Part shown: positions 57,605 through 64,000 of the stretch, in pieces
Numbering within the stretch: the first letter of the stretch is position 1
Layout of the letters: every line of letters starts with the position of its first letter
Origin: Tetmemena sp. SeJ-2015
Lineage: Eukaryota > Ciliophora > Spirotrichea > Sporadotrichida > Oxytrichidae
Length of the DNA: 64,000 bases
Reading direction: 5' to 3'
Assembly: GCA_027382625.1 (NCBI GenBank)
Contig: JAJKFJ010021566.1
Span: 19,209-83,208 of the forward strand
The notes under the pieces: generated by a model
The model's database searches: none
What the model saw: the letters and a program-made list of their open reading frames with translations, nothing else
What the model was told of the DNA's origin: nothing
Position numbers and translations under genes: made by a program

Positions 57605-60600
57605 AGGCTGGGGAGAATCAATCATGTAGATCCATCCGAGTTCAATCTCACTCTTCCTTAAGCAAATTATGGACCTCTTTGAGAACCCTTTGCTTATAGT
57701 CGACTGAGTCGTACCAGGTGGCCGATTCTGATTGGCTTTTGCCTAAACTTATAAAACAATTATGCCTTTATTTTCAATAAATTTATAGGAGCTGCAGATT
57801 TTCAGTCCCTTCTTTTATCAAATATTTTTTACTTTGGAAGAAAGACTTAATTAACTTCAGATCAAGTTTTATAATTAAGAAAATGGTTTCTTCAGAATTT
57901 TAAGAATGACTAAGAATTTGAAAAAAAAATTTTTTCTAAATAGATCTAGTATATTTTATGGAATAAATAGATTTTAAATTATTTTAAATGAGGGAGTTTA
58001 GGGTGAGAAAGGGATGATTTAGAAGTGTTTCGAGATTTGCTCTAGAGCCTGTCTCTTTTAAGCAGGACCATATAGCATATGCACATTGTATGTCAACTTA
58101 AATAATTACTTTTATAGTAGGAATTTTAATTAAAATCGGTGATTGGTTAAAATAATAAATGGAGAGTTGCAAAATGTTGACAATTGAAATTGCAGATTCA
58201 CTCCTGTTCTGCAGCTTGTTCGATAGAGATTCAAAAATTAATATGAGTTTCTTCTTTAATCCTCTTCACACTACTTGTCAGTATTGAGATATGATTCACG
58301 CATTCTTCGTCATCCTCTTCATTAAAACTAGTGTCGCTTATAACTCTTTACTGAGTGCTCTCACACAATAATTGTAAGGATAAAAAATTCTTAGAATTTA
58401 ATTCTGTGTCAAATGGTCTAATAATTATTCAAATCAGAGATAATTCAACTGCCTCTGATTTATTCCATTTTAATTGAATATCTAATTTAATTCTCTTTTG
58501 AATTCTCAGCTATAATATAAGTCGTTGGGAGTGTATTCTTATTTAGGGAAGAATGCGTTAATATCGTTTTTGCGTAAACTGAAACTTTGTCTCTTAATAT
58601 AGATAATTAACATTATAAAATGGTAAAGGTAAATTAATGATTTACTTTATTTAAGAATATACACTGCTGATAGATAGTAAATTGATATCAGTTAAGAACC
58701 ATATCGAGATAAGGAATAAAAGAATTAATAGGAATAAACGAGTAACCCAGAAAAGCATAGATAAAACATGATCATAACAGGTGCAACACACCAAACCATT
58801 TTGGGGAGGATAAAGAATCCCTGTGGAAATTTACTTCTGATTGCTTCATCTGGAAGCAAAAGATCTCGAATCCTGAGTTGGTTAGATATGGAAAAAGGAA
58901 AAAATGCAGCAGGCTTACCAAATCCACTAGACCAGAATGACTCCTTTGTGATAGGCGATCATAATTAAGAAACATGGGCAGTGCAAACACCAGTGGTCAG
59001 GCCTATCATGCACACCTTCACATGGTGCATTTGCATGCACTACTGTACCATACTCTTAAACCTAACCCACCAGGCTCCTTTAAGGATTTCTAGTGAAACC
59101 ATTTACTACTACTTGTGAGGGTCACAAAACTCCTGCATTAGTAGGTCACTAATCTTGTCAGAAGAATTTCAGTTCTCACACGGCCTATGGGTTCTCCATA
59201 ATATAAGCACCCCTGTATAGACACACTACCACTTGCTACGGATTACTCATTAAGGGGGATAAACGCAACGTAGCAGGGGCATTAAGATATTGCCAGCTGA
59301 GTTCTCTTTCCTCGCTAATCCAACTCTGGTCCCACATCATGAGTCTTAGATTTAGCTTACTGTTTTATAAATAATACCAGATCGAGATAAATAAAAATCA
59401 TTGAAAAAGGAAATATTCTTTCTTTCAAAAGGTAAAAATTATCAGAAATAAATATAATTCTGATGATAAAGATGATTAAATGAATCGAATTACGAATAAT
59501 TTAAGTATAATAAAGTTGGCTGATTGGATTAGTCTATAGAGATAAGATATTAGCCAATGGGGTGGCTTGATAGATTGATTATTAATTTTCCATATAATTT
59601 TTCAAATTCATCTCACCCTAATTTTCTTTAGAATCAAGAGAATATTCTCCAAGATGATGTTGTCATTAAGACTCTCATTTCTGATCTTATTTTTATTTTT
59701 TCGATTATATTCACTTAATTATCTTTAGTAAAATATTATGTCCCAAATTTATCATCTCCATCTTGTATTATTAACTCCTAGGAGTTCCATTCATTCCGAA
59801 GGGTGCATTTTGGAAGAGAAGAACATACAAGAATTCGCCAATTGTGAAAGATTCTACTTAAAGAGCGTTGTATTCCTTCTTGTAATTATTGTCTATTTTC
59901 CTCTTTTCTATAAGTTCAGAAATTTCCGGAGCTTAAACATTTAAGTTCAAAGTGAAAATATTTTTTATCTAGATGCAGCTTGATAGCAAGGGGTACCAAT
60001 TTCTTTTGATAGGGGTTTGTCACAAGGCTGAGAATGAGCAAAATCGATAAGCACGACATCCATGTTCTCGTTGATACAGACATTAATTTAAATTCTCTCA
60101 AGTTGATTTATTTATAATAAACTCCTAATAGAAAAAATTGTCTGTTTTAATGTCACCATGGATGAGCTTGCACTTATCTCTCAGCTTTATCAGAGCCTTG
60201 ATTAACCCGTAGAAGATGTACCGCCTCAAGCCATCAGAGATATATTGCATTAATTACATAGAATCAATTTTTAAACTTTAATTTTTAAGATACGGAGTTT
60301 CTTTCTGTTAGCAGTGAGGAGAAGATCGAGTACTGAGCCGTAGCTGGCATACTCGAAAACAATGTAGGCGTAGTAAGTGATCGTGTCGCCCTTTATGATC
60401 AATGGCGCCTTTTGATCATCACTTTAAAATTATGGCTGATATTTTTTTCACTTTTTAACACAATAGCTGCTATACGAGAGGATCTTTGCGAAGCATTTAT
60501 CCTCCGGTAGTTTAGAGCAACATTTTAGTTTAAAATTTAATATACCAATGAATAAAAATTTGCGGCCGTAATGCAGTTCGTTAACGAAGTCTTACAATCA

Positions 60601-60931
60601 AAAAGACACAGAAAGAGAGATATATTGAGAAATTCTCATTCAAAGTCTTCTTCTCCTTTTTCCAAAAATATCTTGACGATGTAAGGCCCTGAAGGGTTTC
60701 CTATCCAATAAGCCAAAACGATGACTCGATTGGTCTCCTGTTTTAGAATCTTTATGATGAAAAACAGGTTTTCAATGTTTCCTAAATACTAGTTTAAATT
60801 TATATAGAAGGATAATTCAAGTAATTTAAGTCTTGGATGTTTTTAGTGGTGAGGAATGAAGAATCATATTTCGATTCTTCCTTCATTTAGGTCTGTGTGT
60901 CTCCCTCGTAATGGGTGGGAGTTCTAGTCAT
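57605..60931 (-). CDS. Kinase-like gene D2, with a 690-bp inserted segment
   Basis: Paralogue of D1. ATG 60931-60929: MTRTPTHYEGDTQTQMKEES. Blocks: LGNIENLFFIIKILKQETN, RVIVLAYW and YIVKIFLEKGEEDFE (about 60650-60790). A hinge like D1 (about 60300-60400). CKLIHGDIKTDN (about 60145-60185). MDVVLIDFAHSQPCD and IGTPCYQ (about 59977-60070). After the AAGCT IES: APEISELIEKRKI, VESFTIGEFLYVLLFQNAPF (about 59770-59930). FFPKQEYTPNDLYYS (about 58505-58555). MLYGPAQKRQALEQIS (about 58030-58075). YDSVDYKQRVLKEVHNLL then, in another frame, YMIDSPQPR (about 57605-57745). The frame change in the last block matches the TGA problem in D1. A 690-bp insert lies between the APE and YTPNDLY blocks. Confidence 0.68.
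58703..59400. mobile_element. Inserted segment between 10-bp direct repeats ATCGAGATAA
   Basis: ATCGAGATAA at 58703-58712 and 59391-59400 bounds about 680 bp that is richer in GC and of higher complexity than the surrounding DNA. The equivalent place in paralogue D1 lacks it. It could be a transposed element with target duplication or a pointer-bounded IES. No terminal inverted repeats are seen. A plus-strand frame starting at 58768 (MIITGATHQTILGRIKNPCG) runs about 110 codons when TAA/TAG are read through, but shows no recognised family. Confidence 0.6.
59930..59981. other. IES before APE in kinase D2, pointer AGCTT
   Basis: AGCTT at 59930-59934 and 59977-59981. Excision gives IGTPCYQAPEISELI. 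Same pointer and site as in D1. Confidence 0.9.
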
Positions 60932-61840
60932 GCTGATATCTTTCATAATAAAAAAAGTTAGATGCGCACTAAAAGCATTAACTAATTTTATCTTGGTTTT
61001 GAATGCTTTCCATAATAGTTTTATTTATTATTAGAGGACTGAAAATGAAAAGTTAAAATTGATGTGATTCTTATTTTTAAGCCTTTAATAGATGAGTATT
61101 TTAAAGTAGAAAAAATTATCTACGCAAAATTTTTGAATGAAAAATTGGTTGTTAATTAGTTTTTTATAAAGAGAGAATAATTTAGGAGACATATTTTTGG
61201 TATCAGTAATAAGGGTGAATAATGCATATTCTCTTTTGAAAATTATATCTTGTGTTGATTATATATCTGACTGAAAAGATATGTAATTTACTCTATTCAA
61301 TATAAATTTCGATATTTAGGCTTATTTATAACCAAGATATTTTATATACTAACGTTTATTGTGAACAATCACCTAATTATATAATTAAATTAAAAAAGCC
61401 CATTTTTCAAAATATTTCCGCATCGATTCTAATTATAGAATACTATAGAATGCTACAAAGTTGTAAGATATTTATTTAATAAATGAAAAATGGTACAAAT
61501 GCCAACAATTTTCAATTTTTTATTTTCTCTGGAGAATATCTCTCTGCAATTAAGCTAAAAAAGAATAAAAGAAATTATAAAATAGTTAGGGAATTAAGAA
61601 CCCCTAACGGGCATATAATACTTAATCGATTTAAAGTAATTCACAGGCGTAACTCCTTGATCAGTTGTGCCACGTCACCGCGAAAGCCCATCGTCATAAA
61701 AGAAATTAATTTTTGCATCTTCTGAGAAATAAACAAGACTAATATTCAATAATTTATTGGAGAATAGAATATTAAAACAGATTCCAAAAATAGTGGAAAT
61801 CGTGCATAGTTAATATATATATTCTCCTCAAAATTATCAA
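60932..61840. other. AT-rich spacer
   Basis: No supported gene. A plus-strand frame at 61483-61725 has a short GC-richer tail (61650-61700) but no motif. Confidence 0.4.
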
Positions 61841-62045
61841 TAGGAAGAGATAAAGCAACTGCAGGCTGAGATTGACACTAGAAAGAGAGGTCTTCTCATA
61901 AGAAATCTAAGAACCTGCAGGGCAAACTATAATTCTATTCTAAAATAAAATTCAAGTTTCTATTTGCTAAATTTGTTAAGGAATTGTAATCATAGGTCCC
62001 CAAAATGAAGCCTCTTACAAGAAGGAAGTCTTATCCGATGTAAAA
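61841..62045 (+). pseudogene. Decayed duplicate of the coiled-coil gene's 5' coding block
   Basis: EEIKQLQAEIDTRKRG and, in another frame, SKNLQGKLQFY mirror KQEIKQLQAEVDTMKEEW and SKNLQDKLQLY of the gene at about 62430-62540. The nucleotide match continues patchily to a GAAGTC near 62030. Frame shifts and AT-rich inserts show decay. Confidence 0.65.
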
Positions 62046-62399
62046 AAAAAATAATTAGGGAGAGGAGGAGTTTAGGATAGATCTATAAATAAGATCATCA
62101 TCATTTTCCAAATATGATTATAAATTGATAATTTGAGATTCACAATACACACTTTTAAAAATAAATTAGGGTGATTAATTTTTAAGATTAATAGTAGAAT
62201 ATTTCTCCACTAATTAGCTCCCAGGTAACTTAGATATTTAATGGTTTACTCTACCAGGACACACTTTCATTAAATTCTCTTAGAAGTATCCAAAATTTTC
62301 TGCGCCAATATAAAAGAGGAAATTTATAAAATAAGAGCTCAGAATTATCATCTTAAATTAAACTCAGTCACAATTTAATAGCTATTTAGTTACGAAAAT

Positions 62400-63677
62400 G
62401 AAAATCTATTATCCCCTTACGCTTATGCATTTTAAGCAAGAGATAAAGTAGCTACAGGCAGAGGTAGATACAATGAAGGAAGAGTGGCTATCCCCTCAGG
62501 AATCCAAGAACCTGCAAGACAAACTATAACTATATACTACTTTATAATCTCTTAAAAAAGACTTTTAAATTGTAAGAGAGCTGCAGTCTTAGCTTCGCTC
62601 TTCAAAAGATGAAGTCTCTCGCAAGAAAGAAGTCATCTCCCAACTAAAAGCTTAACAGAACTAAACTGAAGTGGAGGCTACTCAAATCCTAGCTGACTTA
62701 GAGGGATTGAAAGACGATAATTAGAAACTGCAGAAGTTGATCAAAGAGAATAGCAAGAATATGCAGTAGGTCAAGGAACTCAAGAGCTAAAATGAACTCC
62801 TCAAAAATCAAGAGAAGAGAGCGAGGGAAGAGATAAACTCCATGGATGCTAAACTTAGAGCTGCCAAGACTGATCTTCTAAGGAAGGAGCAACTAGTGAA
62901 AGAGTAAACATTAAATTCCTGCAAAGAGAAGAATTCTTTAAGACATTTTTAGTTTTACAAGGAGAAGTTAGAGTCACTTTGCGCTGACGTTGAATAGGCC
63001 CAGCAGAGATAGAATGAAATAGAAAGACTGAAGGAAGTTAGCAAGAAACTCAAATTAGAGGCAGAGATCAAGGACAACTAAGTAAGAGCGCTCAAGTAGA
63101 GACTTGAGCACAATGAAGAAGAAATGGAGAATCTTAGGACTGTTCAAAACTTCAAAAAGGTTTTCTACTCTCAATTATTTATGATGTTGCTTAAAGTTAG
63201 TCAGTTCTAAATGTAAGCTAAAGCAGCTAACTTGAATCTCAAATCAAGCAGACGAAGGCAAAGATTAAGCGCTACGAAGTTCATTTAAGGAAGAGTCTTG
63301 ACGCTATCAAGAAAATAGGCAAAGAGCTCAGCCATTAAAGCTCTCGCATGTATCTTAAGTCTCGAGCCTCGAATGGAAAAAGCAGTCAGAAGGCTGGACG
63401 TAGAGTAGACAGCGCTATGGAGATAAGCGAGTTTGAGAAAGATTTCTATAAGGACTCAGTGAATATTCTGGGAGTTTCAATGGATGAATTAGAAGAGTTC
63501 ATGAACCCAACTTAGAATTCAATTAGTGCAAGTGGTAACTAAGAGGTACAACAGTTTATGGCTAAGTTAGAGAGAGTAGGAGAGATCCCTGAAACTCTAA
63601 ATCAGGATATAGACTAGATATGCAACTACTGCGTCAAACTCATTCATGAAATTAATCCAGATATCGAGTTCAAATGA
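62400..63677 (+). CDS. Coiled-coil protein, start unresolved
   Basis: From about 62433 the frame reads a long coiled coil rich in Gln/Lys/Glu: KQEIKQLQAEVDTMKEEW, LRSSKDEVSRKKEVISQLKA, ADLEGLKDDNQKLQKLIKEN, REEINSMDAKLRAAKTDLLR, EIERLKEVSKKLKLEAEIKD, ALKQRLEHNEEEMENLRTV. An insert near 63155-63215 separates the last block: LESQIKQTKAKIKRYEVHL, then a basic/Ser patch (SRASNGKSSQKAGRRVDSAM) and an acidic C-terminal domain (EFEKDFYKDSVNILGVSMDE, CNYCVKLIHEINPDIEFK). Stop TGA 63675-63677. No ATG is clear at the 5' end, so the first segment may be missing. Architecture suggests a centrosomal or basal-body structural protein, but I cannot name a family. Confidence 0.75.
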
Positions 63678-63827
63678 ATGAGATATAAAATTCTATATTT
63701 AAAGTGATTACATTTGGATTATAGTCTTATACTTTTATTAACTTTCTTTAGAGATCTTTTAATTGAGAAAATATAAGCCGGAATAAGAGAGTCTATAATA
63801 ATTTAGAAGTATAATCTTTCGACAAAA

Positions 63828-64000
63828 TGAAGCAAGGACAAAAGCCCAAGGAAAACCTAATGCAACAAACTAAACTTTAAATTTTTATTCACTCGATTTT
63901 AAAAGTTTTAACTAAACCTTCAAATGACGCTGAAATGATGAAGAAGCGCTTCGAGCTTGAAAACGAAGTGATCGATGAAGAGTTGTACCACTTCGATGAA
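63828..64000 (+). CDS. 5' part of a further gene, cut by window end
   Basis: ATG 63828 gives MKQGQKPKENLMQQTK. After removal of an 8-bp-pointer IES the frame continues PSNDAEMMKKRFELENEVI and DEELYHFDE to the window edge. Too short to assign. Confidence 0.65.
63868..63917. other. IES, 8-bp pointer AACTAAAC
   Basis: AACTAAAC at 63868-63875 and 63910-63917. Excision gives QQTKPSNDAEMMKKRF. The 42-bp unit is AT-rich. Confidence 0.85.

Noticed and set aside
58768..58990. Overlapping open frames on both strands at the D2 insert
   Set aside because: Neither shows a domain; with only TGA as stop such overlaps are common by chance. Kept only as part of the insert description.
1..64000. Telomere-bearing (TBE) transposons or telomeric C4A4/G4T4 blocks
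   Set aside because: No tandem C4A4 or G4T4 repeats and no recognisable TBE open frames were seen in the window.
1..64000. CRISPR arrays, bacterial operons or ribosome-binding sites
   Set aside because: No regularly spaced repeats; introns, reassigned stop codons and IESs show eukaryotic ciliate DNA.

Overview
The window reads as germline (micronuclear) DNA of a spirotrichous ciliate, most likely a hypotrich of the Oxytricha/Tetmemena/Stylonychia group. Three observations support this. (1) TAA and TAG recur inside otherwise conserved genes at Gln positions, and TGA is the only stop. (2) Genes are cut by short AT-rich inserts whose two edges carry the same 2-14 bp word. Removing the insert plus one copy of the word restores the protein frame, which is the behaviour of MDS/IES junctions with pointers. 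(3) A mitochondrial EF-Tu gene is scrambled: its last segment lies upstream and inverted, with an 11-bp inverted pointer match to the end of the main part. The species call is inference; I cannot search databases.

Layout, 0-29.4 kb: a gene-dense region. In order: a RING-CH E3-like gene (-, cut by the window edge), an unknown gene (-), a FHIP/FAM160-like gene (+), a B-box plus MORN-repeat gene (+), a small secreted protein (-), a Ser/Gln-rich unknown (+), and a Cys-rich secreted protein (+) whose 1.87-kb IES contains two other genes. These are followed by scrambled mitochondrial EF-Tu (+ with an inverted end), the axonemal ARM protein SPAG6/PF16 (+), a protein with cyclic-nucleotide-binding domains (+), a quinone-oxidoreductase-like MDR enzyme (-) and a FYVE-finger coiled-coil protein (+). 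True GT-AG introns coexist with pointer-bounded IESs. In SPAG6 an IES sits inside an intron.

Layout, 29.9-61 kb: much more AT-rich. It holds eight diverged protein-kinase-like genes, all on the minus strand, forming four paralogous pairs (here called A1/A2, B1/B2, C1/C2, D1/D2, in the order A1 A2 B1 C1 B2 C2 D1 D2). They keep recognisable lobes but have unusual catalytic motifs, and several look decayed. Where the exon ends can be aligned, every one is interrupted immediately before the APE motif of the activation segment. In C2, D1 and D2 exact pointers are visible. Mobile-element-like inserts lie among them: a 1.0-kb near-perfect palindrome, a 571-bp GC-rich foldback element, a 617-bp element with terminal inverted repeats and an 8-bp target duplication, and a 690-bp segment between 10-bp direct repeats.

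Layout, 61-64 kb: a decayed duplicate, a coiled-coil gene (+), and the start of another gene (+) with an 8-bp-pointer IES.

Limits: several genes need single-base frame corrections near homopolymers, which may be sequence errors. Exon and IES limits were placed by eye from protein continuity. Because only TGA is a stop, long open frames arise by chance in AT-rich DNA, so I counted a frame as coding only when it showed family motifs, coherent composition or pointer-restored continuity.
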